Assembly: GCA_905221615.1 (NCBI GenBank) | Contig: CAJNDT010005866.1 | Span: 124,001-188,000 of the forward strand | DNA: 64,000 nt | From: Symbiodinium sp. CCMP2592 | Lineage: Eukaryota; Sar; Dinophyceae; Suessiales; Symbiodiniaceae | Direction of reading: 5' to 3' | Part shown: positions 34,101 to 43,081 of the stretch, in pieces | How positions within the stretch are numbered: position 1 is the stretch's first letter | How the letters are laid out: every line of letters begins with the position of its first letter | Position numbers and translations under genes: made by a program | The notes under the pieces: model-generated | The model's input: only the letters and a program-made list of their open reading frames with translations | Databases searched by the model: none | Told to the model about the DNA's origin: nothing

Positions 34101-37100
34101 CCTGGAGCTCCTTTCTTGCCGCAGAGCTCTGAAGACCAAGTCCTTCTTAGGCGCCGGGCCTGGCGGGGCCCACCGAAACTCTGAACCCTCTTTGCCCCAA
34201 ATTCCCGAAGTACCTGCTTCATTTCCAATGAGGCAGCACCGCCTTCGAAGGCGGCACCACCTCCTGCCGAGGCCGGCGAAAAGGTTGTGGGTTGGGCGTT
34301 GGGTGGGTGGGCGGGGCGGGTTTGAGGTTTAGGGGCGGATATAGATCAACAGAGATACGAACAATAAGCCAGGACTTTGGGCCCGCGGTGGCCGTCAACC
34401 CTTTCAACACGTGGGCTTGCTGCCTTGACTCAGCTGGGAGGGGCGGCCAGAGCTGTGGAACGGGTGAGAGAACCGTCCCGTTGCCATGACCCGCCGCACC
34501 TCGAATCAGCGCGAATGTGTGCCTGGAAAAATTCGTCGTGGGAGGAGTTGCAGCCTTCAGGGTTACCGGGAACCGCGGCGACCCAAACATCTTCAGAACC
34601 CTGGGCGGCGGCATTGTCCTCCTTCGTCATCATGGCTTCAGTGGGAAACCTACCCAGGCTCTTCTAGCTCCACATACATAGGGTTGTAAAAGGATGAGAT
34701 CCCACTTCTTACGGGCCAGATAGTTTTTGAGGTCCTGATCTTTTTGAACTGAGTCGAACCGCCTTCCGGTGCAGAAGCCGTGGACCCCGTAAACACTCTA
34801 AAGCCTAAGCCCCCAAACCCTTACCCCTAAAGCCCTAAACCCCCCTGAATCCTGACCTTAAGCCCTAAACCCTAAACTGGAGCCTGCGATTGCCAGCTGC
34901 GAGCGTGCCGAGTTGTCAGCGAGGCTGCTGGCTCCGTAGCTCGCGCCCGCGAAGGAGCCCCAGCACCGGCTCAGGTGCTGGCGCATGCGACAGGCATGCT
35001 GGAACAAGAGAACAAGATGACCCCAAACCTCCAGCCTCTGCAAGGCCGCTAGGCTTAGCAGTTGTGATTTCGGCTGCGAAGCGCTGACTTTCAGCCCCGG
35101 CTGCAATTCTGCGCTACCCGTCTTAAAGAAATGTAAATGCAAACCCTAAACCCGACAAAGGTCGTAGATTGGGTGGGCGGCTAGGAGCGTTGAACTTAGG
35201 CGTTCACAACAACACACGTCTCGCGTGGTGGTGTGCACGGAGCATCGACAAACCCCTAAACCCTACCCCTAAACCCTACCCCTAAACCCCAAACCCTAAA
35301 CCCGTAGACCCTAGACCCTCAACCCCTAAACCCTAAACCTTAAGCCCCTAAACCCTAAATTTGCACCCTAAAGCCCTAAACCCCAATGGCGAAGTCCTAA
35401 ACACTGAAGCCTTCATAAATCTCGTGGATCCCTGTCTTCCTCGAGTGCAGGGCAAGCGGCCCGCCGAGAGCGAGGCAAACGCAGAGAACAAGAAGCCAAG
35501 GCAAAAGGGGGGGTTCGAGTCAATGGAAAAAACAGGGTTATGTTGGGTTTAACAGTCTCTTGTTGGTGCGGTTATATGGCTTGTGTGAGGGGGTTGCCCC
35601 CAAACCCTAAACCTGGGGTTTGGAGGGGACAGGCTTAGACACAGGTTTCGAGGTCTCGTTGTTGGTGGAGAGCGGCCATCCCGAAGGGTAGGCAAGGCTT
35701 CCCATAACACCCGACCCCGGTTGGAAACCCCACACAACGGCAATCCTAGTCTTAGCGTCACTCTAACTACCTTCTACAAGAGACCCAATCTCCCCAACAC
35801 CGAACTAGAACCCCGGTAAAACACCCACTGAACGCTGAACCCAAACCACTTACACCCTGCAAAGCCACAACCCCAAGCTCCATCAATCCCTCACCCTTCA
35901 ACCCCAAACAGAAGACGGCAAAACCCACAACTCAAACTTGAGAACCATAAACGGCACTCGAACTTGACGACATCCCGCGCCCAATGTTTAAATACACACA
36001 GAGCCGAAGTCTTGTGTGCTCATGATGATTTATGGTTCGTAGTGTTGGCTGTACGAGAAGTTTTCGGGTTTGCACAGTGATTGAGGTTTGGAGGTTAGGT
36101 GTTCTCAGCGGAGGGAGTTGCGGGTTTACCTGGAGGAATGATGCGGAGGTAGAGACTCTGGCGAAGATGTTGATCCAGGCCCACGGGAGCTTGGGCAGTA
36201 CTCTTAAACATTTTCGATCGCGGCCCTGAACCTTGCATCCTGAACCCTAAACCTGTTCTGATTGCGGCAAGCTTGTTACTTCTCTTGCACTCTGTCTTTC
36301 GAAGTGCTAAGGTAGGCCTTGGTTTCCCATTTTGTGGGAGGGTAATCGGGGTTCTATGAGATGTTTTTGTTTTGGAAAGGTTTTGCAAAGGCTCGAATAT
36401 AAGGGCTTGAATACTTGCTAACATTATTCTGGAGGTTTCGTTGTTTTAGATACAGTACAATATATGCCAACATACCATTCTGATCATTACGGCCCTTGTG
36501 TTATAACGGTTTGCGAAGGGCTCTTTAAGCTGTGGACGGCCTGGGGGTGGGCTGCATTTCTGAGGCGGAAGCCCCACAAACCTCAAACCCAGGGTATTTT
36601 AACGTTAAGCACAACTACCACGAAGAATCTAAACAAATTAGTCAACAAATAAGTTGATGCATATCATATATATATATATATATGTATATATATGTGTATA
36701 TTCATTCCTGGACATGTGAAGACCATCTCTGGACCGGGAGTGCTGTGCTTTGTTGGTTGTGGTCTGTTTCTTGAGAATTGCTCTGGAAAGAAGCCGCGGC
36801 AATGAGTTGTTGGGTTGCCGGTGTGAGAGTCAACGCTAGTTTCCGGTTCTGGCGTTTACGTGCCTCTAGAACTCTAGGGTTTCAGCCAGACCCCTTGCCA
36901 GGGTGTGGTGAGAGTCTTGCAGAACCGTGCCAAGACGAGCAAGGGAGCCTGCGCCTTAGCGATGTGATGGTCGTCATTGGTGGTATGCCAAGAAGGGCGA
37001 GTTGTATAGACCCCGCGGCTCAGGGGATCAGATCGGGTGCCGAGCCTTTGGAGAGCAGACGATGGACTACTACTGCTGTGATGGTTACACCTACTGTCTA

Positions 37101-39641
37101 TCTCATGAACCAGTACACTCGCTAACGACGACGACTACTACTCCTGCTGCCAGCGCCAGTGCCAGTGCCAGTGCCAGTGCCAGTGCCAGTGCCAGTGCCA
37201 GTGCTGGCGCGAGTGCTAGTGCTGGTGCTAGTGCTAGTGCTAGTGCTAGTGCTACTGCTGCTAGTGCTAGTGCTAGTGTTAGTGCTAGTGCTACTAGTAC
37301 TGGTGCTACTAGTGCTATTAGTGCTACTTGTGCTATTAGTGCTACTAGTGCTCGTGCCAGTGCCAGTGCCAGTGCTAGTGCTAGTGCTAGTGCTGCTGCT
37401 ATTGCTAGTGCTACTGCTAGTGCTACTGCTAGTGCTAGTGCTAGTGGTACTGCTAGTGCTAAAGCTACTGCTACTGCTAGTGCTACTGCTAGTGCTACTG
37501 CTAGTGCTACTGCCACTGCTGTGCTATTGCTAGTGCTACTGCTCGTGCTGCTAGTGCTAGTGAGTGCTAGTGCTGGTGCTGCCAATTCCAGTGTCAGTGC
37601 CAGTGCCAGTGGCTAGTGCTACTGCTACTGCTAGTGCTACCGCTAGTGCTAGTGCTAGTGCTAGTGCTACTGTTAGCGTTAGCGCTAGTGCTAGTGCTAT
37701 TAGTGCTACTAGTGCTACTAGTGCTAGTGCTAGTGCTCGTGCCAGTGCCAGTGCTAGTGCTAATGCTAGTGCTACTGCTAGTGCTAGTGCTAGTGCTGCT
37801 GCTATTGCTAGTGCTACTGCTAGTGCTACTGCTAGTGCTAGTGCTAGTGGTACTGCTAGTGCTAAAGCTACTGCTACTGCTAGTGCTACTGCTACTGCTG
37901 TGCTATTGCTAGTGCTACTGCTCGTGCTACTAGTGCTAGTGAGTGCAAGTGCTGGTGCTGCCAGTGCCAGTGCCAGTGCCAGTGCCAGTGCTAGTGCTAG
38001 TGCTATTGCTAGGGCTAGGGCTAGGGCTAGTGCTAGTGCTAGTGCTAGTGCTAGCTAGTGCTAGTGCAAGTGCTAGTGCTGCTGCTGCTACCGCTACCGC
38101 TAGCGCTACCGCTACCGCTACCGCTACCGCTACTACTAGGACTAGTGGTACTACAAGTAGCACGACAGTACCTCGTGTGGCTACTGGTACTTCTGTCCAG
38201 TACTTCAGCTACTTACTAGCACCACCACTTCTACCACAGCCAGTAAATCACAAAGAATTGTGTGGTGTGGATGCTAGTTTTGCTGCTGGTATCGGTGGGA
38301 AGGAAAGTAACCCTGCAAAAGACATGACTGTTGGTGCTTTTGTCTAAATTGAGTTCACACCAACTGCAAAGACGCTCTCAGCCCCCACAGCCCGGCAGCA
38401 TCCTTGTCGTTGCCAAGGCCCTTCCCCTTGCCGAGCTCGAGCACGAGTTCAAGGACGAACCTCCTGCTCGTTGGACTCGCAATACGGTGACTCATGGTAC
38501 TGTTTGTAATATGTGTCAGGGTAACGATAGTGCTACCGCCACAAGGCCACAACGACAATGCTGCAAACAATAGGTCTATAAATGCCTGGAGCAACTTCGC
38601 ACAGAAGGTGCCGCATCAAGCTGGTAAATGCACATTGGCATCCACACACACACATACACACATATTATATATATACACACACATACATATGTATATATAT
38701 ATATACATATATATATATACACACATACATACATACATACATGCATACATACATACATACATATGCATATATATATATATATGTATGTACACACATGTAC
38801 ATACACATTGGCTGCGCCCGAATCGGACACAATGCTCAAAGCAGAAAGCGCATCATATGGTACCCCCCGGAATCCGCACCTTCAGTCTGCATATGTCTAG
38901 TATGTCGGTATAGTCCTGATCTACACACTTATCTCGCATCTGCGCATGCTGCAGAAGACAGACGCACATGCGGCACGAGCGTGTGCAGTCAATTAAACAA
39001 GAAGAATCACCCTATTCCTCGAGACAGTCAGTCACAGACATCCAAAATACCAAAGTCCATATGCCAAGCAATGCGCATGTTCCTCGCGATAGCCCCAAGA
39101 TAAAACACAGCCAAAAATGCCAACCTTTCAGAAAACTGAAATGAGAGTCTTTTCGAGACAGTCTCAACAATTTCAATAATACCAAGACCAATAGGCCAAA
39201 AATTTGAGCACATTCTTCCAGACAGTCCGAACAACACCAAAAATACCAGAGCCTCCCAGAGATCTGAAATGTGCATATTTCTCGAGACAGTCCCCAAACA
39301 ACCAAGAATACCGAAACCCATTCGCCAAAACATGAGCATGTTCTTCGAGACCGTACAACACAGCAAAGATGACAAGCTATCGGGACGGTCTCGAGAAATT
39401 GCCTTTGGAATAGCGCTAAATCTTGTTTTTTGGGACTGTCTCGAGGAATATGCTCATTTCGTGGCCTATGGGCTTTGGTATGTTTGTGCTTGTGGGGGCT
39501 GTCTCGAGAAATGGCCTTTGGAATAGCTCTGAATCTTTTTTGCTTTTTCGGTATTGTCTCGAGGAATATGCTTAGTTCGTGGCCTCTGGGCTTTGGGATA
39601 CGTAGGGTGGGTGGGTGGGGGGGCCTAGCAGCGCTGCACTA

Positions 39642-39677
<36 letters not shown>

Positions 39678-39708
39678 CATGAATATGTGAAACACACACA
39701 TATGTATA

Positions 39709-39742
<34 letters not shown>

Positions 39743-42447
39743 CATGTATGTATGTAAGTGTGTATGCGCATGTCTCTGTGCAGGAGCTTTGGAAAGTTCC
39801 GTTCAACGTGAAGCAGGCCAGTGCCTTTCATTATCGAGGCTTTGAAAGTGGGAAGGTCGTGGCATATCTTAATGCAAACTTTGAATGATGAGGATAGGGC
39901 TTGATGGTGTTTTGGTGTATGGAATGTTTAAAACATATAACGGTGTTCGTGCGATATTGCTTAGAGCCCTATGTTGGGCCAGGTCAGATCGTTTGGATCC
40001 TACATGTTGCTGCACGATATATGCGCATATACTTGCAATGCTCAGTACCCCTGTGTCTCATGTTCCATATTCGTTTCGTATTTGCATGTATAAGTGTAAT
40101 GTACGTGTTTATATATGCATATACACAGTTGCAGATGTATATATGCATATAAGCATATATACATGTTTGTACATACATACATATATACATCCATACATAC
40201 CTACGTGCACACACACACACACACACCACACACGCAAACACACTTCTGTGCGTAGGTATAAGCACACCTGCTCGATCCCCAGCTGCCTCGGCAACGTTTA
40301 ATGGGCATTGTCGAAGCTAGGATGGCGAAAGCTCAGGTTTCAGGTAGACGGTTGAGGCTTCAGGCTTTAGGATTGTTTGGTCGTGTAGTCAATGTGATGT
40401 TCAGGGTTTGTTAGGGTCCGAGGGTTCGGTCTCATTTCAGAATGGCTAATTGACATTGGCTGGAAGATGGCATCTAATGGCCATCTCCCAGATGTGGTGC
40501 ATCCTCCGGTCTGCATTTTCAGAGCTGACTTGTGGCCCAAGGCGCGTCCCTCGCCGCGAAGCCGATTAGTATTCCCAGTCATGGTACGGTCGAGCTGGGT
40601 GGGCCTTGTGGCTCTTCTTTGCTTTGTCTGTCAGAGTCTGCAGGGATGCGCAGAAGGAGATTCTGCTGGTTCTACGACGTCCACGAGCACAAGCACACCC
40701 TCTTCCACGACGAGCACAAGCTCAACATCCGCCGCCCCATCGCCGCCACTGACACCAAGTGACCTTGAAGCTGCATGCTCCTCCGTGGTGGCAGCTTGCA
40801 AAGAAGACACGAAAGTGTGTGATCCGGCGTGGAGTTGTATGGAAAGCAAGATGCACACATGCCAGGATGGTGGTCAATGCCTTGAGGAGGCGGCAAAAAT
40901 TGGAACAGACCCGGCCTTGGAAGCGCTTGCTGACTGCTTGGGGCATGCCTGCGAAGCAAATGTCACATCATCGAGCTCGGCATCAACAACAACGACGACA
41001 ACAAAAGACACTTCGCGCCCTATGACGGAGCAAGAGATGGAAAAGTCTTGCCCAGGATTTGTGGACGACACATGCAAGGAAGACAAAGTGTGCAAAACCA
41101 TTTGGCTCTGCATGTCTACATCGATGAAGACATGCAGTGATGGCAGTGAGTGCATCCAACGGACGATATCCATAATGCCTCCGACGTCCGCGGCGGAAGA
41201 GATTGCCGCTTGCCTCAACAAGGCGTGCACTGCGGGAAGCTCCACGTCAACTTCGACTCCGGCCGTGCCAGCAACGAAGGATTCTCGACCCATCACCAGC
41301 AAGGTCGTTGTTTGATGTTTCACCGCTTACACAGGCTAGGGGGGCTACTTGGGCCCGGAGGCCTCTGAAGCATGGGGGAGCGTTGAAGCGCGGAAAACTA
41401 TCAACATGTTATCTCCCATGAGCCCTGCAAATCCCACTCAACAATTCGAGATTTTATTCGCTTCTTTCTCGAGCTTAGTATTGGGATTTACGCTTGGCAA
41501 CGAGATCGCCTGCTCCGAGTCAATTCAGTTGCGTCTCCTCCAAGCTTGAAGAGAGAGTTTTCAGAATTGGAAGGGAGTCTTGATGCTCTAACATTTGTAA
41601 TCCTATTTCGCAACCTTCCCTTTTGGTAAAGCTTCTAAGATATAGTGACTGGTTGTGTCATATGGTTGTGAGTTGGGTAAAGTTCAGCTATGCATCTAGG
41701 GTCGGGGCGACTTGGGTGTCGACAAAGCAGGAAGGACAGGAGGCCCCCGACTGCTCATCTAGAAGCCAGCGCGCTTTAGGGTTTAGGGTTTAGAAACCCT
41801 AAACCCTAAACCCAGCTTGTTGGGTCTTGCAGGCCGGAGAAACCGACGTTCTTGGCTTCCTTCAGAAGTGGCCCGGGAAGGCTGACCGGGTGAGAGCTAG
41901 TAATGTAGGGGCCTTCATGTTTAGAGTAGGGTTTTGGGGTTCCTTATTACAAGTGTAGTATAATATACCCCCCAAACCCTACTCGAATTATTAAGGCCCT
42001 ATATGGTAGGGGCCTTAATGATTAGACTAGGGTTTTGGGGGTTCCTTAGTCTTATTGGCTGTAAACTCAACTTTTCAACTATTGGGGCTCTTATAAGGCA
42101 ATCGGTTCTGAAAGTTTGAACTTTTATGTCCTTGGGTTTTGGGCCAGTGACTATTACAAGTATAGTATAATGCCCTACTCTAATTATTAAGGTCCCTATA
42201 TAGTAGTGCGTTGCGAGGGGGAGACTGTCTGGTCCGAGGCTTGCAGGATGAGGCTGCGGGTGTTTTTCTCGGCATCGTCGAACAATGAGTGTGATGGTCA
42301 TGACGTTGGGGATGACGATGTCTTCTGTGGAACATCGACCGTACCATATCTGCAGTCCCTCACAGTGCGAGACTTTCAAGCCCAACCGAAAGCCAAAACG
42401 TCCCCCGTGCTTCAGGTGGAGCTGCTTGCCACGGAAAGCGGCTCCTG
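28098..42447 (+). CDS. Locus A: split gene with LOTUS-like domains, at least 12 micro-exons
   Basis: Twelve short coding blocks run in one direction over 14.3 kb and recur in the same order in locus B (51052-63450). The first block begins with an ATG in an AGCCATGG context. Blocks at 36149, 36902, 38417, 39784, 41833 and 42416 join in phase 0 and spell about 70 residues that fit an OST-HTH/LOTUS fold: a basic helix, [20 protein letters not shown], a GETD turn, [10 protein letters not shown] and a final VELL strand. The block at 30267 resembles the first half of another LOTUS unit. LOTUS domains bind RNA or helicases in germ-granule proteins; that function is not shown here. Phase breaks show further exons still unfound after 30267, 31124 and 35451. 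Introns hold microsatellites and MITEs. Most apparent donors are GC or GA. Confidence 0.6.
28605..29085. repeat. Diverged tandem duplication, unit 1 (intron 1 of locus A)
   Basis: Shares with unit 2, in order, GAGGC(T)TCGACCGAGGCCC-like, CTTCGAGCAGCCC, ACAGGGCG, TCGAACTGCGAAAAGAAGCA, GAGCAAGAAAG, GGGGGGTTT, AAGCGCGCGATA and GCGCATACTG-like words. No conserved frame. Confidence 0.85.
29135..29650. repeat. Diverged tandem duplication, unit 2
   Basis: See unit 1. This unit contains (CCCTG)n-like CTGCCCTGCC runs and ends, like unit 1, in telomere-like CCCTAAA/CCCTCAA words. Confidence 0.85.
30267..30329 (+). CDS. Locus A exon, LOTUS-like first half
   Basis: 63 nt, same length as the B partner (52488). 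After an acceptor TGCCAG| it reads P then [20 protein letters not shown]; the B copy reads VKLTSLKDQWLKFHGHKRFG. Donor candidate TTG|GCCGAT. The pattern L-x-x-L-K-D-x-(Y/W)-L-K-x-H-G matches the start of OST-HTH/LOTUS domains. Confidence 0.6.
30741..30965. repeat. (ATC)n-rich trinucleotide tract
   Basis: ATC/GTC/ACC units. Long Asp-rich, Ile-rich and Met-rich frames here are artefacts. Lies in an intron of locus A. Confidence 0.95.
31124..31180 (+). CDS. Locus A exon, GEGG block
   Basis: 57 nt: [19 protein letters not shown]. Partner at 53025 (60 nt) reads [20 protein letters not shown]. Of the aligned codons, eight differ silently and one by Ile/Leu, the strongest single sign of purifying selection in the locus. 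Donor AG|GAGGCC (GA) against AG|GTGGGT in B. May be the C-terminal strand region of the first LOTUS unit. Confidence 0.7.
31618..31765. repeat. TATA/CATA microsatellite
   Basis: AT dinucleotide and TATG units, in an intron of locus A. Confidence 0.9.
31970..32640. repeat. Degenerate CATA/TATG microsatellite region
   Basis: CACA, ACATAAAT, TACATACA and TATATG words with short unique stretches. No coding signal. Confidence 0.85.
32758..32786 (+). CDS. Locus A exon, LIEE block
   Basis: 29 nt: IDRARLIEE after CTCGCAG|AC. Partner 54224-54252, also 29 nt, reads LDQAGLIEE. Both end GAAGAG|GAC (GA donor) and join the next exon in phase 0. Confidence 0.55.
33281..33325 (+). CDS. Locus A exon, KYRRE block
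   Basis: 45 nt: [15 protein letters not shown], between CACAAG| and GCGAAG|GCCAGC (GC donor). Partner 54997-55041, also 45 nt, reads DKRYRKELASRNAAK with a GT donor. Five silent and four conservative codon changes. Basic helix. Confidence 0.7.
33358..33383. repeat. Poly-C run
   Basis: About 26 consecutive C residues in an intron of locus A. Confidence 0.98.
33386..35255. other. Intron sequence of locus A, no exon firmly identified
   Basis: CCCTAAA-like words at 33420-33510 and 34800-34880. An Ala/Glu-rich open stretch at about 34880-35020 ([20 protein letters not shown]) may be an exon; locus B has an Ala/Pro-rich stretch at the equivalent place (55826-55965) but the two do not align well. 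Confidence 0.35.
35256..35392. repeat. Telomere-like array (CCCTAAA)n
   Basis: CCCTAAA and CCCCTAAA/CCCTAC variants, 49 bp upstream of an exon of locus A. Confidence 0.9.
35451..35500 (+). CDS. Locus A exon, Lys-rich KRPAE block
   Basis: 50 nt, identical length in B (56505-56554). Reads [18 protein letters not shown] reads GKRPAEGGENNAEKKPR. Both start after GCAG|GGCAAGCG and end in phase 2 with AG|GCAAAA (A) or AG|GTTGGG (B). The two basic clusters could form a bipartite nuclear signal. Confidence 0.75.
36149..36178 (+). CDS. Locus A exon, MLIQ block
   Basis: 30 nt: [10 protein letters not shown], then CAG|GCCCAC (GC donor). Partner 57347-57379 reads ETAMLGRMLMQ, then CAG|GCTGTC. Phase 0 at both ends. 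Confidence 0.55.
36421..36500. mobile_element. MITE-like element, family M1 (diverged)
   Basis: GGAGGTTTCGTTGTTT, ATACAGTACAATATATGCC and CATTCTGATCATTACGGCCC correspond to the M1 core and right end. Confidence 0.6.
36902..36946 (+). CDS. Locus A exon, [10 protein letters not shown] block
   Basis: 45 nt: [15 protein letters not shown]. Partner 58420-58464, 45 nt, reads [15 protein letters not shown]. Both follow CCAG| and precede a GC dinucleotide (GCCTGC, GCCGTG). GTC/GTG, TTG/CTG, AAC/AAT and CGT/CGC are silent differences. Confidence 0.7.
37135..38160. repeat. 1-kb (GTGCTA/GTGCCA)n minisatellite with internal duplication
   Basis: Hexamer-type AGTGCT/AGTGCC units throughout. About 190 bp at 37390-37585 is repeated at 37795-37965 almost word for word, so the array grew by a larger duplication as well. 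It reads as poly(Ala-Ser) in one frame and Leu-Val/Pro-Val in others. A Cys-rich stretch just upstream (37005-37120, [20 protein letters not shown] then TTTTTT) might be a secreted-protein exon running into an Ala-Ser linker, but intronic repeat is more likely. Confidence 0.9.
38417..38452 (+). CDS. Locus A exon, LOTUS helix block
   Basis: 36 nt: [12 protein letters not shown], between GCCAAG| and TTCAAG|GACGAA (GA donor). Partner 59254-59289, 36 nt, reads ALPLADLETEFK with donor GCCGGT. Both ends in phase 0. Confidence 0.7.
38640..38808. repeat. CACA/TATA/CATA microsatellite
   Basis: (CA)n, (TA)n and (CATA)n tracts in an intron of locus A. Confidence 0.95.
39010..39600. repeat. Inverted arrays of a roughly 60-bp minisatellite
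   Basis: The marker GACTGTCTCGAGGAATATGC and its relatives occur forward at about 39382, 39434, 39496 and 39552, and as the reverse complement at about 39016, 39078, 39150, 39212, 39279 and 39340. The two blocks meet head to head near 39370. Each unit continues with TTTCGTGGCCTATGGGCTTTGGTAT-like sequence. Open frames through the units ([15 protein letters not shown]) follow from unit length and are not taken as a gene. Confidence 0.9.
39640..39765. repeat. TATA/TATG microsatellite
   Basis: AT dinucleotides then TATG units, ending 19 bp before an exon of locus A. Confidence 0.95.
39784..39816 (+). CDS. Locus A exon, LWKVPFNV block
   Basis: 33 nt: [11 protein letters not shown], after CTGTGCAG| and before GCCAGT (GC donor). 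Partner 59956-59988, 33 nt, reads [11 protein letters not shown]. Three silent changes and one Gln/Glu. Confidence 0.75.
40085..40230. repeat. TATG/CATA/CA microsatellite
   Basis: TATATGCATA words then (CA)n at 40207-40228. Confidence 0.85.
40581..41315 (+). CDS. Secreted protein with two 8-cysteine modules, nested in locus A intron
   Basis: 244 residues in one exon. The ATG at 40581 is chosen because it begins a signal peptide ([19 protein letters not shown]). A Ser/Thr-rich linker follows (about 30-62), then two homologous modules of about 60 residues. Each has eight cysteines with the shared pattern C-x6-C-KED-x-VC-x4-W-x-CM-x4-(M)-x-TC-x2-G-x-(Q/E)C, ending in L-x-x-AC. A second Thr/Ser linker ([14 protein letters not shown]) separates them, and the protein ends in a Thr/Pro tail. 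This is an extracellular mucin-like, disulphide-rich architecture. I do not recognise the module as a named family. It lies on the same strand inside the intron between locus A exons at 39784 and 41833; the equivalent intron of locus B lacks it. Function unknown. Confidence 0.75.
   Translation: MVRSSWVGLVALLCFVCQSLQGCAEGDSAGSTTSTSTSTPSSTTSTSSTSAAPSPPLTPSDLEAACSSVVAACKEDTKVCDPAWSCMESKMHTCQDGGQCLEEAAKIGTDPALEALADCLGHACEANVTSSSSASTTTTTTKDTSRPMTEQEMEKSCPGFVDDTCKEDKVCKTIWLCMSTSMKTCSDGSECIQRTISIMPPTSAAEEIAACLNKACTAGSSTSTSTPAVPATKDSRPITSKVVV
41774..41816. repeat. Head-to-head telomere-like words
   Basis: TTTAGGGTTTAGGGTTTAG is followed directly by AAACCCTAAACCCTAAACCC, a palindrome of telomere-type heptamers, 17 bp before an exon of locus A. 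A similar inversion occurs at 14448-14503. Confidence 0.9.
41833..41880 (+). CDS. Locus A exon, GETD-FLQKWP block
   Basis: 48 nt: [16 protein letters not shown], after CTTGCAG| and before GCTGAC (GC donor; a GTGAGA 9 nt further is an alternative). Partner 62975-63022, 48 nt, reads AGETDALSFLRKWPAK. Seven codons differ silently. Matches the second half of the LOTUS core. Confidence 0.75.
41906..42003. mobile_element. MITE-like element, family M1 (reference copy)
   Basis: Starts TAGGGGCCTTCATGTTTAGA and ends GAATTATTAAGGCCCTATA. The core is GGGTTTTGGGGTTCCTTATT, then GTGTAGTATAATATACCCCC and AAACCCTACTC. Ends are inverted repeats of about 25 bp. Inserted about 25 bp downstream of an exon and adjacent to a second copy. 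Confidence 0.93.
42007..42203. mobile_element. MITE-like element, family M1, with a 103-bp insertion
   Basis: Left half TAGGGGCCTTAATGATTAGA to TTCCTTAG (42048), then about 103 bp of unrelated AT-rich DNA, then ATTACAAGTATAGTATAATG to TAATTATTAAGGTCCCTATA. The break falls in the M1 core, so the extra DNA is a nested insertion. Confidence 0.85.
42416..42447 (+). CDS. Locus A exon, VEL strand block
   Basis: 32 nt: [11 protein letters not shown] (last codon split), after GCTTCAG| and before GACAGC (GA donor). Partner 63422-63450 reads VELQKDNDSW before GAAGGC. It joins the previous exon in phase 0 and supplies the expected closing strand of the LOTUS fold. Confidence 0.5.
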
Positions 42448-42961
42448 GACAGCCACCGCAGCTGGTTTTTCTGAGGGCTTCGCTTTCGCATTCTATCGGA
42501 GCATGCATCCACCGCATGCGCCCTAAAAACCCAAAGTGCCATGTCCAAAGAACCTGAACCCCTATGCCCCCCCAAACGCTGGCCTGACAAGAACCACAAT
42601 GCAAGCCTGCCCCCTTGAACCCGAGACACCAAATCTTTCAATTCCAAGCCCCAGACCCTCAACCCTGGAACTAAGTCTTTTCGGGCCCCGACCAGCCGTG
42701 CCTATGAGCCAAGAGTGCGGTCCCTGAGCATCAGTAGAAGCTTCTTTCAACAAGCACCGTGTCCAAGCAAGAAGCGTCCTTAGTTTCCCATCCACCTCCC
42801 TGTCCGCGCCAGCTCCAACTAGCGAAGAAAGCGACCACACCCCCAACGGCGGCAAAGACTGCTCTTCGGCTGCGCTGGTAGTTTGATGTTTGGGGCTCTC
42901 GCCACAGACCCGTACAGCCTGGTGGGCTTTAACTCCGACATGGGGGGCTACATGTCCAAGG
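42448..42961. other. Intron or intergenic DNA, no exon identified
   Basis: CCCTGAA/CCCCAAA-type telomere-like words. No duplicated block or strong frame recognised. Confidence 0.4.
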
Positions 42962-43081
42962 GTAAAAGGAGGGACCCTTAATAAGGACCCCTAGGTATAT
43001 ACCCGTAATATAGCTATTATATACCTATATATAGCCCATTATAGGGTGGGGGTCCCCATTAAGGGTCCCTCCTCTTCCCCT
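42962..43081. mobile_element. MITE-like element, family M5
   Basis: Ends AGGAGGGACCCTTAATAAGG and CCATTAAGGGTCCCTCCT are inverted repeats of about 28 bp. The interior has TATATACC/GGTATATA palindromes. Single copy in the window. Confidence 0.93.

Noticed and set aside
33627-34139. 170-codon - strand frame ([19 protein letters not shown] start)
   Set aside because: No motif, no second copy, opposite to all supported genes; open by chance cannot be excluded.
37103-37585. 160-codon Ala/Leu-rich - strand frame
   Set aside because: Reverse reading of the GTGCTA minisatellite.
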